Assembly: GCA_010093705.1 (NCBI GenBank)
Contig: MU006096.1
Span: 677,908-741,907, forward strand
Origin: Patellaria atrata CBS 101060
Taxonomy: Eukaryota; Ascomycota; Dothideomycetes; Patellariales; Patellariaceae
Reading direction: 5' to 3'
DNA length: 64,000 bases
Shown in pieces: positions 1 to 11,861 of this stretch. Both the position numbers and the translations under genes were made by a program. The notes under the pieces were generated by a model, which had not been told where the DNA came from, did not search any database, and worked only from the letters and a program-made list of their open reading frames with translations. Positions within the stretch are counted from its first letter, which is position 1, and each line of letters begins with the position of its first letter.

Positions 1-3000
1 AACGGTCATGATGCAGAAGACGACCAGCTACATCCTTTGCGACATTTAGCAGACCGAGTTGGATCGCAAGTGGACGACTTTGCTAAGCGGGTTGACGTCT
101 GGTACAATCAAGCGATAAATGATAAGAAGAATGGTGGTTCAGAATTGGATACATATAATCGAGTCCTATCGCTAGTAGATGAGTTTAAGACAATATCAGA
201 CAACACCGTACAGAGACTGAGCAAGAAGCATCGGTTCGATCACGAAAAGAGTCAGAAAGCCGCTCTACACGAGAAAATCAAGGGACTCGAGGACTCTGCC
301 ACTCATGGAATCAACTCCCGCGGCGAGTTGGGCGTTGTCCAGTCCGCGACGTCAACGTCAACCTCAGTGCAAGACCTCACACAATGGCAAGCTGAAGCTG
401 ATACGTGGGATCTCTTTCGTACATTGCTGGATTTTCACCGTCATCCTACAGAGAGTAAAACGGCGAAAGAAAAGAGAGACCGCCTCCAACAATTAAGCGC
501 ACTGCACCAATATACACCACCTGGAGAGATATGGGAGCGCTATATTCTCGAAAGTGACAATGCAAGAGAGCGAAATCTGATACTACGATGGCTAGAGAAG
601 ACGGCGGATCGGACGGAAAGTGACATATCCTCCATCGTTGACCAACTCGAGTCTCAATCAGGCAAAGGGAAAGGACTGTGGCAGATGGGATGGCTTGATA
701 CAAGGGAGAAGATAAAGGCACAGAAGAGAATGCGACCTTGGAATAGCTCCCGTGGTACTGATGAACTCTTACTCAGAAGTTCTACAAACTCGAACAATAT
801 AGTGACCCAGCTGGACCCTGATGCGCCATCGAGGCAGAAGAAATCTTTAGAAAGGGCTGACGAATACCACGAAAAAGCAATATGGCTGACATGTTGGGAG
901 ATGTTGCGACGAGGAAAGTCTATCAAAGAGATCCACGAGTGGTTTGAAGAACAAACTGAAGGTTGGCGGGCTCTTAGCATGGGCATGTCTTTCCCACAAC
1001 AGGACCTTCATATGTGCGTGTCAGACATTAAAAGCGGAGGATTATGGCGCCGAATATGCCTAGCGGCCGCAGAAGCATCAACTAATCAGTATGAAAAAGC
1101 TGTCTATGGTCTTCTTAGTGGAGATATCAGCACAGTAGAACCCGTCTGTCGAACTTGGGACGATTATCTTTTCGTCCGCCTCAACTCCTTACTGTTGAGC
1201 GAATTCGATCACTACCTCCAAGAAAGGTTCCCTCAAAGGATCCCATCGAGTCTGAAGCGTAAGTTTGGCTTAACGGATGCCATCCAAATTCACGGCGAAC
1301 GTTCCGTCGCGAATCGCAACGTTATTCAGTTCGTGGATAGAACCGTGAAATCCAAAGACGGAGCCATTAACCCAATCAAGGTGATCCAGGGGAGTCTTAT
1401 TGCCGGAACCTTTGAGGAATTTGCTCGCAAACTCGGCATTGCGTTGGCGAAAAAGGCAAATGCAGGCGAAATCAAATCGAAGTTAATCCAGGACTGCGAG
1501 GAACCCGTTGACGAAGAGTATATGAGCATAGCGCACGATTACGACGCTCTTCGCATGGTCGCTCACATTCTTATAATCTATATGGGATTGGGCATGCGAA
1601 TTGATGGTCCTAATAGCTATCTTTACGAGAACGTACTTGTCGGATATATTGACTACCTCAGACTATCTGGGAAGATTGAAGTTTACCCTACATACGCAGC
1701 GTTGCTCCCCGTTACCCGCTGCTATTCTACCATTGCTCGTGTTCTACCTGATATTCGAGCAACCCATGAGCAGAGACGTCAGATCAGACTACTCAAAATG
1801 CTGGGCCTTCACCCGATTCCTATACTTTTCGCGCAATGCTCCTTCATTTTTCACGAATCAGACTTTAAGCTTCTTCCAAATGCAAAGAGCTATCTCAGAC
1901 ACCTCTCTCTTCTTGAGCCTACGGCCCAAAAAATCTGGCCTCAATCTAGGCTTCGAGAAGACTTAGAAAGAGGGCTTCTTGATACACCACTTTCTCCTAG
2001 TGAATTGGGAGTTGTCCGTGCCGCTGGATGGTTTATGTTAATACCGGGAGAGTTCGAGGAAACATTTTTAATCTTGAGTACTGTTTTGCAAAATCTATTG
2101 GGTAAGTCGTGTCCATCACCCACCTATCCTCCACGCACTAACATATGTCTCAAGTAAAGGGCCGCATCTCCGCAGCTCGTGCTCTATGCGAAAAGGTTCC
2201 TTTCAAGGATATCTCTCTCGTGAAGACCCCTAACGTACTTGGGCGCGCCATTCACATCATGGAAGATGCCCATGAAGATGATGAGGAGGAAGTATATGAG
2301 CCGCGACGATCAACACGTTCTGGGTCGAGGCGACCCTCACCTTTACGACGACCGTCTACAACAGATCAACAGAACGAGAAATTGCTCATCCGTCGATTAC
2401 AAGAGATTGCTCGTCCCTATTATGATTTGCAACAATTAGTGAACGCAATAGAAGCGTTGAACGAGTGGAACAAAGTGGAGCGAGAAACAATTGCGTAAGT
2501 GTGATTGCAAAACTAAACGTAACGTCATTACCGTGACAAGCCTTTACTAATATTGTCCAGGAAGCGTAATGAAGCCGTGAAGAACCCGGAAGAGAGCAGG
2601 AAACGACAAGATAAGTCTCGTCTTAAGAGGGCTTTCGAACATGTCCAATCGGCTATGGAACCTCTCTTTAGAGATTTTCTCACTCACGCCGAAGATCTCT
2701 GGCAAAAGGATATCTTCAACAAGATCAAATGTGCATATCTTCCAGAATTGATCTTGGCTTTCGACAGCGTGATTCACAGCAGCGCGCAATTTCTAGGTCG
2801 TGACCAGCTCCTCATCGCCATGGATTTAGCCACCGCTATCGCCGATGAGGAAAACGCACCACTCGCTGATTGTTTCGTCGAGAGTAAACGTATGGGAGAG
2901 CTTGTTGCCGCCTTTGCCGAGAACAGTCTAGCAATGCTCGAATATAATGAAGGGGAGGAGCAAAGGAGAGGACCGAAGAAGAAGAGAGGCTGGGCTGGCC

Positions 3001-3038
3001 AAACTATTGGGATCTGGAATCTGGGGGTTTCAAACTAG
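1..3038 (+). CDS. NUP84: Nuclear pore protein Nup84/Nup107, 5' truncated by window edge
   Basis: Scaffold nucleoporin of the Y-shaped (Nup84/Nup107-160) complex, which shapes the nuclear pore ring. Exons read 1-2101, 2155-2494 and 2561-3038. Both introns (53 and 66 nt) have GTAAGT donors and an upstream ACTAAC or TTACTAAT branch sequence, and splicing keeps one frame to the TAG at 3036-3038. The frame is open to base 1, so the N-terminus lies outside the window; about 972 residues are visible. The protein is all-helical, with the family's recognisable stretch around the DNARERNLILRWLE motif and a conserved helical C-terminus. An acidic then Arg/Ser-rich insert lies just after the first intron. 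The family call rests on recognised sequence pattern; no search was run. An alternative identity is unlikely. Confidence 0.88.
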
Positions 3039-3627
3039 TACTTTGATTGATTTCTAAACTTTTATCCCTTTTCGTAACCGTAAATGGTTCTCTTCCGGTG
3101 GCGCAAGAAGTAAATAATTGGGTTCAATATGTGTTCAATAGGGATTAGGACATCGATCGTGAGCTCTCTTTAACGATTCAAGTATGTTCTCGTCGACTAT
3201 TTAGAGTCAGCAAAGTCTTGCGTCAATTATCTTTCTTAAATCAAAATACACACCGTTTCGGTTGCATGTTACCTGTCCAGTTACCCCTATCTTGCAATTT
3301 CTATGCTTCCGTACCTCAGGGATTCACGTGATAAAGTCATACCTGACATGGTTACATTATGCTTGGTGTATTCATACAAGAAGGTCATGAGCACCTGTAC
3401 ATATACACGTGGTCATTTTTTCCTGCCGATTTATGATACGTCATTCCTTTCAAACCTAGGCTCCTGTGTTTACAATCAACAAAGCTCGCACATCCTACCT
3501 AATTTTGCCCACCTCACTTGTCATTTCCAGTCTCCATCCTAATAGATCATCCACAATCACAATCACATAGATTCTTCTCCCACATAGTCAAATCTATCCC
3601 ATAATCTTCAGGAGCAGTCTCGCAACG
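3039..3627. promoter_or_regulatory. Intergenic spacer: NUP84 3' end and promoter of the next gene
   Basis: This spacer of about 590 bp holds the NUP84 3' untranslated region and the upstream region of the gene starting at 3628. The last 90 bases are rich in CA/TC runs (CACAATCACAATCACATAG-like), typical of fungal 5' leaders. I see no protein-coding exon or RNA gene in it. Confidence 0.35.
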
Positions 3628-5631
3628 ATGAGTTACCCACCAAATATAGACGCAATGCGGCTCGGGCGCCTCTCAGCTCTCCTCGAGGATATGAAGCAAA
3701 CTGTACTCCAACTGCACGACGAGTTCCATGACTTGACGCAGGAAAACTGGCAGCACATTTTGGACGGTCTCTTCCCCGCTAACGCTTCACTTAACACGTC
3801 TGCCCACGCGAGACCTGCACCTACAAACGCAGAGACGCAAAAGCGTTTGGTCACGCTGCCTCGCCTAAATATCAATCTTTCACAACAAAATCTGGTGCCT
3901 ACCTTTCCTACCAGCAACTCTCCACCGCGAGTTGGAGAACCTACATCCACAAGTCCGTGGCTGGAGCCTGAGTTCACATCGATTAACACGCCATCGAAGC
4001 GAGTGAGAGAGGTTACGCTTGAGCAAGAAGCTACACCGACGAAGACCAAGTCGAGACTTTCAATCAGGCCTGCTGGCACACAGAAGGCAACTCCAAAACG
4101 AACTCCAAGGCACCAATCAACGTCATCACAGAAGACCACGCCCAAGCAAGCTTGGAAACAGACTTTGCAAGACTACATCGCACCTACTCAGAATCATACC
4201 CCGAACATCGCATCTACACAACCCACTACACCTCAAACATCACCCGTGCGTTCAACCACCTCTGACCCAGAAGTTCCATCGACAACAAGGAATAAACGCG
4301 TGAGGATTGACTACGCAATTGTAGAACGTCAAGAGATCAAAAATATTCTAGCTTCCACAATCGACGATCCCTTTGTTCTCTTAGACGAGTCAAAACTTCC
4401 CGTCCGTCCACTCCAACTCGGTGTCTGGGGCCCCGTGAGCACCAAAACCATAATGAACAGACCCTTCGGCCGCGGCCCGGTCATCCGGGGCGTCAAGGAA
4501 GGCCCGATGCCGCTCAAACCTGCTGAAGAAGTGCCGAAGGCGGTGGGAAAGAAGCGGGAGCGTCGTCGTACTCTGGATGGCACTGATGATAACGGTGAAA
4601 GTTCCGCACAAGCTACGAAGAAAAAGACCCCCGAGGCACAAATGATCACCGATAAACCATCTCTCAGCACCCCTCCTGCGCAAAGCGCACCAGAGGTAGT
4701 CACAGCCGAGATGGAGCGCGAAGCGAAGCGCAAAGCTGATCTGCGCGCACGCCATCCCGATCTCTACGCCGCGTCACCGATCAAGAAACGTCGCAAGGAC
4801 GAAGGCCTCGAAGGTTCCCCTGTGAATACCCTCATGGGTACCATGGCTACCACGCAGCCACCACCAACACCTTCCAGCAAGACCCTCACAGTCCCTCCGC
4901 GCGTCTCCCACAGCATGCCCATCCCGGCCGACGCGTCCATTCCAAAGACGCCCACAAGGGACCTCACGACCTCGGTTGCGCAGCCAAAACCCGCAACTCA
5001 GATCCACCAGCTGCTAAGCAGCATCCCGAAATCCCGTCAGCGAGATACCCAGTCCGTTGCCCAAGGCACCACAGCGGGTAGTACACCCACACGCCCAGAC
5101 AAAGGGACTCAGACACACATGCTTTCTCCCGGCGGCACCGCGGCTCAATACCCCGCAAGTATGTCCCCGACATCCTCCTCCCAGTGGGGAGTGACAGATT
5201 CCAGTCCCGCGACACCAACCGTACACACATACCTCGACACCTCCACCTTTCCGCCGTCCCGCTCCCTCCTCGCCGGCCTCCTCGGCTCCACCGCACACGC
5301 CCGTCCCGCGTCCCGTCCTGCTGTCCCGTTGTCCGCCGCGCCGTGGAACCCGCGTGGGCCTTCCCTCCCGGCGGTTCCGACGACCAATGTGGGTGCACGG
5401 CAAAGCGGCCAGAGTAGACGAGAACAGGGAAGCGAGGAGGGGTTGGGAGAGAGGGATGCGGGCCGCGAGGCGAGCGCGAGCTGTGGCTACGCCACGGAGA
5501 GCGAGGGGGGGGATACGGGGGATGTGGATGGTTGGGAGGGAGGAATCGTTGTGCAAGTGGGACAGAGACGCGCGGTTTCGGTTATCAGTTTAGGGGGCTC
5601 GGAGAGTGGGAGTGAGGGGGACGGGGAATAG
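3628..5631 (+). CDS. Hypothetical disordered, Ser/Thr/Pro-rich, probably nuclear protein
   Basis: Single-exon frame of 667 codons. I do not recognise the family. The first about 55 residues could form helices (MRLGRLSALLEDMKQ and the following LHDEFHDLTQENW). Most of the rest is low complexity with many SP/TP sites, Lys/Arg patches and Gln/Thr runs, as in intrinsically disordered nuclear proteins. A basic cluster PIKKRRKDE near residue 387 resembles a nuclear localisation signal. A central better-ordered block (about residues 225-300, with RPLQLGVWGPVSTK) looks like the most conserved part. The C-terminal 130 residues are Gly/Glu/Ser-rich and more GC-rich than the start, ending with VSVISLGGSESGSE, which resembles a SUMO-interacting motif followed by acidic residues. 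The ATG at 3628 is the first in frame after a CA-rich leader. Function is unknown; nuclear location is inference. Confidence 0.7.
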   Translation: MSYPPNIDAMRLGRLSALLEDMKQTVLQLHDEFHDLTQENWQHILDGLFPANASLNTSAHARPAPTNAETQKRLVTLPRLNINLSQQNLVPTFPTSNSPPRVGEPTSTSPWLEPEFTSINTPSKRVREVTLEQEATPTKTKSRLSIRPAGTQKATPKRTPRHQSTSSQKTTPKQAWKQTLQDYIAPTQNHTPNIASTQPTTPQTSPVRSTTSDPEVPSTTRNKRVRIDYAIVERQEIKNILASTIDDPFVLLDESKLPVRPLQLGVWGPVSTKTIMNRPFGRGPVIRGVKEGPMPLKPAEEVPKAVGKKRERRRTLDGTDDNGESSAQATKKKTPEAQMITDKPSLSTPPAQSAPEVVTAEMEREAKRKADLRARHPDLYAASPIKKRRKDEGLEGSPVNTLMGTMATTQPPPTPSSKTLTVPPRVSHSMPIPADASIPKTPTRDLTTSVAQPKPATQIHQLLSSIPKSRQRDTQSVAQGTTAGSTPTRPDKGTQTHMLSPGGTAAQYPASMSPTSSSQWGVTDSSPATPTVHTYLDTSTFPPSRSLLAGLLGSTAHARPASRPAVPLSAAPWNPRGPSLPAVPTTNVGARQSGQSRREQGSEEGLGERDAGREASASCGYATESEGGDTGDVDGWEGGIVVQVGQRRAVSVISLGGSESGSEGDGE

Positions 5632-7206
5632 GGGTGTGCGGATGAGTGCTGATCTTGGGTTGGTGCGTGTGTGGGGATTCGCTGTCGGGGTTACTTAGGA
5701 GCGGAGAGTACGGGTGAGACGGGTGAGACGGGTGGGGAGGGGGTGAGGGAAAGGGGGCAAGGAGATGTTTGTAGTCATTACAATGATCCTTAGTTCTAGG
5801 GCTGCGGCTTTGTTCACTAGTAGGTGTGTGGAGAGATGGTATTGCTAGGTTCTGTCGGCTGGCGCTTTCCCGTCGCCTTACCGTAGATGCCCGTTGAGAT
5901 GGTCGGATTGTTCGGTAGTACCAACCTGTGATATTTCGAAAGAGTACAGTGTGGAGACATTCGAGCGGAGAGTTGCTCGTGGTGTTTTCTGCCGTGTTGC
6001 TTTGAGGTGTGATGTGACTGTGACCCCCTTTTGCTTGGTGATACGATGCCAAGTGGATTGGGAGTTTTGGTACTAACTTTACTAGTTTGGTATTATTATT
6101 GAGTGGATTCGGTTGTTCTATGATTGATTCTTACTAGTGCTAGTATAGTTGCTAGTGGGATTGGGGTTGGGATACTACTGTGTCTTGTTGGAACTGGTAC
6201 CGGGTATTAGACTGATCAGACAGTTTAGTCTGGAAGCAAAAGTTAAGGTCAAAAAGTAACAGTAGAGTAATCAATTAAATCCAAATATATCGTACCCGGA
6301 ACCAATTCTCAATCCTCAGTGACTACATCCCGAAATTCAGTGCCCGCTGCAATAAATCAATATACCAATACCCCAAGCACGGTTCTTCTTTCAAGATCTG
6401 TGATGCGACGGCCAACGGGTGTAACTATATACAAGATAAGATAGCCAAGCACCCCCTGGACCGTTGTATGTCCTGATACTGTGTGTGATCCATTGTGTGC
6501 TCAGCTTCATTAAAACCTTAAAAATCCTGTGGGAGAAAAATAGGACAAAAGAGTACTGGCATGGATCTAGAACCGTATTCCTAAAGTAGAGTATAGTGGT
6601 ATAGATCAGCCGTAAGATGGGGATGTTCTGGTTGAGCTTACTATTCTCTTTTTTGGGAGTATGGAGTACCTCTCGATAGTATGAAGTATGGAGTGCCTCT
6701 TGATAGTGCATGGTTCTGAGTGTTCTGCTGAGAAGTGGCTACAACCCCAAGGCTTGGGTAGCTAATCTAAGTGACTTGGGTCCACATAGAGATCTTGTTA
6801 CTCTTTGAAAATCGAGTCTCTTTGAAGATCGAGAAATCTCTTCAGGGCTTAATGCATCGTTCGTGGGCGTCCCCACCGGCAGCCTGACATCAGCTTCTCT
6901 AAACTGGGGTATGCTTGTTGTTGAGGACTTGGTAGAGATTGTGATTTATAGAGGGGACTTGTAGCCTTATGCCTCTCACACGTGATTTTTGTAGAGGGGA
7001 CTTGATAGTCTTATGCCTCTTAAATTGAATGCCTGTATCTTGTTAGGACTTATAGCTTTTGTGACATAGACAAGCGATCTCTGGCTCTTCATTGGTGAAG
7101 AACTGGTCCAAGATGAAGCTGGAAGATCTGCATATTTCTAATCGCCAGTTCACGTAGTGGTGACCTCTCCCGGGAGACGGAGCGGAGTCAGTCCTGTTGG
7201 AGCACG
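5632..7206. other. Gene-poor spacer with short imperfect repeats
   Basis: No supported gene. The first 400 bases are G-rich and include a triplicated GGTGAGACG-like run near 5710-5740, probably the 3' region of the upstream gene. Short imperfect direct repeats occur at 6658-6708 (TATGGAGT.CCTCT.GATAGT, twice) and at 6951-7020 (AGAGGGGACTTG..TTATGCCTCT, twice). Base composition becomes AT-richer from 6060 on, as in decayed DNA. Confidence 0.4.
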
Positions 7207-8513
7207 CTATGCATTACCAACAATCTGGATGTATGATCCTTTGATATCTTCGGTGTTGAGGAGAACCAAGATGAGGATGTAGTTGTAGAAATTGATCTCG
7301 ATGCTTGTTTGTACGTCTGGTAATGGATGATAGTCTGAACGGGGGCAGCGGAGACCGGTGGCTCGACGGATACTTCGGAAACAGCACCTGGGTTCTTGGA
7401 GTCCCATGTCCATCTTCAATCATGGAGATGTTCAACGACCGTGTATAGGGATTTTAGAACTCCTTCGCTGGTGCCGTTGTGCTGCGACTCTGGTCTTTGT
7501 GAGATTGCGGCAAGGAGAACGGATAAATCCCCCAAGATATCTATTAGATAGCTGGTGAGTTTCTTACTAAGGGGGTCTTTAGCCCACGGAACAGTTTTCC
7601 AGCTATCGTCATTGATATCTGCAGCTGACTTCCTGGTAATAAGATCTCGGATAATCTGTCTAGGTAGTTTGTTAGTAAGTACACTCCTAGTGAAGATTGA
7701 TGCCATCGAATGTACAATGCCAAAGACGGTAGATAACACCAAAGGGCTTTCGAGATCTTGTTTGAGTTTGCGCCGAGCAGTGTTTAGCAAGCGTACAGCA
7801 AACTAAGAGTGCCAAACATAGCAAGGCAAGAGATAAGGTAAGTTTAGGGGGCATCCATACGACCATGTTTAATGGTTCTAAACTGGGCGAAGTTTACTTA
7901 CGAGAGATAGCCTGCATGCATCGTAACACGATCGTGAAGGTTTTTCTTGGGAATATCCTGGGCCGCATTGTTTAAGTTTTTGTACAAGTTCGTCGTAGTA
8001 CTTCCAACATTTGAAAGGTTTTATCCACTTCTTGTTCGAACTACCTTACTAAATTAGGTAATGTACCTAATGATAACTGACGAGATAGTCATCTCACGCA
8101 CCTCAAACATAGCCATGATCATCATTGAATTATAAGCGATGCGACTTCACCTTTGTCTTCCTTAACTCGTTGAACGTCAAGCAAAATTCAGCCTCTTAAT
8201 AGAGCATGCAACCCTTGATAGTAATATCTGGCCGTTTGTGTCGGTTTCCAAAATGGGCCATTGCCAGTGCTTTTGCTGCGGTATGGGCTAATTAGGATAC
8301 AGTTCCCGAACAAGAAAGATCCATCCAAGGTCGTCCAAACGCTCCATAAATAGATCTGGTGAGCAGGAAGTAAACGGCAGTTATATCCTCGAATCCGGCT
8401 GGATCCAACTCCCGAGGAACAGAAGGTTCAGACATGTCCCGAACGGATAGATCGGTAGTATCATACGTAGTATAGCCGGCGCACTTGAAACCTGACCTGG
8501 AGGACATGGACAT
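7207..8513 (-). pseudogene. Decayed Zn(II)2Cys6 fungal transcription factor
   Basis: Minus-strand pieces look like one fungal zinc-cluster regulator. At 8292-8513 a frame contains RSGFKCAGYTTYD, like the last Cys and following Gly-Tyr of a Zn2Cys6 cluster, but the earlier cysteines are not visible. At 7416-7790 a helical stretch (FGIVHSMASIFTRSVLTNKL and LIDILGDLSVLLAAI) is followed at 7207-7419 by PDVQTSIEINFYNYILILVL, a pattern typical of the fungal-specific transcription factor domain (Fungal_trans_2/DUF3468 type). A small piece with YYDELVQKLKQCGPG lies near 7950-8020. Frames do not join into one open gene and no start or full zinc cluster is seen, so I call a relic. A heavily spliced live gene is less likely but not excluded. 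Confidence 0.4.
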
Positions 8514-9195
8514 CCTGCATCGTCAGTACTCTGCGCGTTCGCCATCTGCAGCTACTAATCAGGATATATATGTAAGATTACTCAACAACTCCATTACATA
8601 CCACACTTGATATTTTTTACTGAAGATGTAACACATGCTCTGCTTTTCGGTACACCATCCATTTTCGCAATTTAAACTAGGACTTATGACTTTACACAAA
8701 GAAACTAAATGATCGTTGGATTCCATATATCAAAGATTAAAGGCTTATATAGGCATTTGAGCATTATCGAGTAGAGTAGAAACATCACGTATCGTCTTTT
8801 AGTAGCCATCTTTAGAATAGAACCAAAACGAATGAAATGTTGACTACGCCAGTACGCCTTGACTTGTCCTAGGAAAGGGAGCATCCCGAGGGATGAAATC
8901 TATCTAATGATCCAGTCGTGATAAAGGCCGATATTAGTCTGTACACTCTGTACAGCTTATCTTAGTTGCTGAGACTCTCTACGAGATTTTCGTCTATCAC
9001 AACGCGTTTTGATGTATCTGACGCTTTCGGTCTAGAATTAACACGACGCCACGTACGATTCCATGAACTAATAAACCTACTACTATACCTTAGCTAATTA
9101 GAACGTTTAAACCTTATAATCGCTTATTTGGTATTCCTCGAAAATTTATACCCGCTTTTTGTATAAGTAATCTATAATAACTTTAAAGTAATATA
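8514..9195. other. AT-rich gene-free stretch
   Basis: No coding frame of note. From about 8560 to 9195 the DNA is AT-rich, with many TAG/TAA triplets on both strands and TpA-rich text, the look of DNA altered by repeat-induced point mutation or old neutral decay. No RNA gene is recognised. Confidence 0.35.
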
Positions 9196-9196
9196 T

Positions 9197-9460
9197 TGTT
9201 ACGGCCACAAGTTGTGAAAGGACGTAGATGGCGAGTGAGGGGAACCACTCGGGAGGACTGCGGACGAGAGTGAGTGACCAGAAGTCACGTGACCTGGTCG
9301 TTCGGTCGTTCGGTCGTTCGGTCGTAGGAGACGACCAAACGACCAACGAGAAATAGGACTGTGAAGAAGGAATACTTAAGGACGCTCCCTTACGCATGTA
9401 TTTAGAATCTTCGTAGTTCTTCTTACCAATAGATTTATCATCTACATTGAATGTTACGGT
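9197..9460 (+). mobile_element. LTR-like fossil of a fungal retrotransposon
   Basis: A segment of about 260 bp begins near TGTTACGGCC and has the layout of a fungal Ty3-type LTR: a GC-rich first half, an internal GTCACGTGAC palindrome, an 8-bp unit TTCGGTCG repeated in tandem around 9297-9326, then ACTTAAGGACGCTCCC followed by a T/C-rich tail resembling LTR promoter and leader regions. A second GTTACGG word sits near 9453. I see no paired LTR, no primer-binding site and no gag or pol frame nearby, so it is a fragment or solo LTR. Ends and family are uncertain; it looks old and broken. Confidence 0.35.
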
Positions 9461-10753
9461 TTAGAACTTGATTTCGCCTTGTCACACTGTTTTCATACAG
9501 TACGTTTTGTCTCATTATGAGCCTTACCCGCGAAGTCAAGGAGTCAGCAGGTTGTATCGTCAACTTGAAGTGCCGAACTCACACAAGTCTCCTATCATTA
9601 ACGAAACCTACCTTCGAGGTTGATCACGTTAGTGAGAAGCCTGGCGCGTTTCTAGACTTATTTTGTTCCGCCTTAATAAGTATTGACTCCCGTTGTAACA
9701 TATATCTCAACTAAAATACTCCTATTTTATCTTAAGAGTAGTATTAAGAGGAAGCCCTTTTAAGCCTCTAGCTATTTTATTTAGAATATACTAACTAACG
9801 CGTGCTAGGCCTTCATTAGAACGCGTGTAATCAACTGTAAATAAATCTCTAGTCTGGCCACGTATATCATAATATACGGCACTAAATACGTGCTACTCCA
9901 CGTACGGCACGATGTACGGCCCGACATCCGACTCGACGTACGGCATGATGCATGTCCCCAGATACAGATACAGCCCCAAATACGGTATCAGATACGGTAT
10001 CAGATACGGTACTATATACGTGCTGTAGACGGCCCTACGTACGGCCCAACTGACGGCACGGCAGACAGCCCTGCCTACCGATCGGCCACGACGTTCCTAT
10101 GGGCCGTACGCCCATCTTAAGAGATATAAAAGTCGACGAGGAGCTTGATACGCGGCATACGAGATAGTTTATAATTTTTGACGGAGATCTGACCACGTTA
10201 TAATTAATGTTTAGCGGTTAGGTCTATAGTAGGAGATTTTTGAAGGCTTTAATCTCGGTTCGGGAACTACTTGGGCGAGACTCGGAAGTGCTGACTGGAC
10301 GTCCGTAGAACTCGTTCTACGCACTATTTGCAATTGTAAAGCAGCCTAAGTGCGTAAGACTAAATATATGCAGCCTTTTCCAGCCACCGTCGAAGTTATG
10401 TCCTATAACTGCAAGATGTTATCTGCACATAAGCATCCACTTACCGAGGTTCACGGACATCGCCAGTTGGCCAAGGGCACTTGATAGTGAGATGTAATAT
10501 CTACAGACTGCAATTTTGGGTACAATAACTGCGAAAATGTAATCAAACCGATACTTTGTAAGCCGAATCCGAAAAGCTTCTTTGTAGATTCATCAGTACG
10601 ATCAGTAAACAGGGAAGTGCAAAATGTCCCCGTCGTATTCACAGAAGCATTATTAGAGTATGGATGTTTATATCTGGAATGCGTCCCACTCATACATCGA
10701 AACTTCTACCATACGACAAAAGCCATCTACTAAACGGCAAAATCAATCGAACG
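9461..10753. repeat. Gene-free region with tandem TACGG-type repeats
   Basis: Between 9885 and 10080 the word TACGGC(A/C) recurs in many imperfect copies, and at 9981-10010 a 12-bp unit TACGGTATCAGA is repeated about 2.5 times. Flanking DNA is AT-rich and lacks genes. The segment follows the LTR-like fossil and may be its decayed interior or an independent minisatellite. The last 300 bases hold the upstream region of the reductase gene. Confidence 0.45.
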
Positions 10754-11861
10754 ATGGCACTTCCAAAATCAAACGGGAAACTCGTCCTCATTACCGGAGT
10801 GAACGGGTATATCGCCGCGCAGACAGCACGGGCGTTTCTTGAAGCAGGATACTCCGTTCGAGGAACTGTTAGGTCCCATGGATCGAGCAAAGATCTTCTA
10901 GACGTCTTGAAACGATTCGCGGAGGATGGAAGATTGGAGATAGTCGAGGTCAAGGATATTACATTGCCCGGTGCTTTCGATGAAGCGGTGAAAGGTACCG
11001 TACAGCTACGCACAACAGTATTTGAGAAGAAGCTCATTAACAGTACTAGGAGTGCATGCAATTGGCCACATGGCCTCTCCGGTCTCAATGAGCTTTACCG
11101 ATCCAGAACCAGTGATCAAGGCTGCGGTGGGAGGAACCAAATCGATCCTGGCATCCGCAAAGTCCAAAGCAGGCCCACAACTTAAGAGTGTTGTCGTAAC
11201 CTCGTCTATCGTTGCAATACGTTCTCTAAAGAAGCCACCATATACATTAACAGAATCTGATTGGAATACCTTCTCGGAAGGAGAAGTTTCCAGATTAGGG
11301 TCAGCAGCCCCTGGACCTCAAATCTACTCCGCCAGCAAGACAGCAGCTGAGAGAGCTTTCTGGGAATTCAAAGATGTCGAAAGGCCCACATTTGATATGT
11401 CAGCTATCAATCCTGTTTTTGTTATTGGCCCAGCTTTGAAAGCACCTAGCAGCCCAGATAAGATCGGCGAGACACCAAAGCCAATATGGTACACTCTAAC
11501 AGGACAGGAGATTCCGCCTCCTTTTGGAGGGACCAGTACTTTTGTCGATGTACGTGACGTCTCTAGGTTGATGGTATTTGCGGTCCAATATCCCGAAATA
11601 ACTAGCGGTGAACGCTACATCGCTTGCGGAGGCCTAGCAGGAGAGCAGGCACAACGGGATATCTTGAGAGCACAGTATCCAGATCGACATCATATCATCA
11701 AGATAGGGGAGCCTGGAAAGGGATATAGAGCCGATTATCGATTTCCGGAGGGAGTTGTTTCAATCGACAACAGTAAGGCGGTCAAAGCTACTGGGCAGGA
11801 CTGGATTCCATATGACCAGAGCGTGATTGATACTGCAAAGTCATTCGAGCACCTTTTGTAG
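10754..11861 (+). CDS. NAD(P)H-dependent extended SDR reductase (Gre2/dihydroflavonol reductase-like)
   Basis: Short-chain dehydrogenase of the extended/atypical class that in fungi reduces aldehydes and ketones such as methylglyoxal with NADPH; cytosolic, since no signal is seen. Exons 10754-10994 and 11050-11861 give 350 residues. The N-terminal Rossmann motif reads LITGVNGYIAA (TGxxGxxA, about residues 13-23). The catalytic Ser is in VVVTSS (about 132) and the active site YSASK has Tyr173 and Lys177. The intron has a GTACCG donor and TTAAC branch. I chose acceptor CTAG at 11049, giving AVKGVHAIGHMASPVS as in relatives; an alternative AG at 11043 would add two residues. The ATG at 10754 places the Rossmann motif at the usual distance. 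The substrate cannot be told. It stands alone between gene-poor stretches. Confidence 0.87.

Noticed and set aside
9981-10010. CRISPR-like array
   Set aside because: Direct tandem units without spacers; fungal nuclear DNA.
11022-11049. A second start for the SDR reductase inside the intron
   Set aside because: It would lose the NAD(P)-binding TGxxGxxA motif, which is intact in exon 1 and joins in frame.
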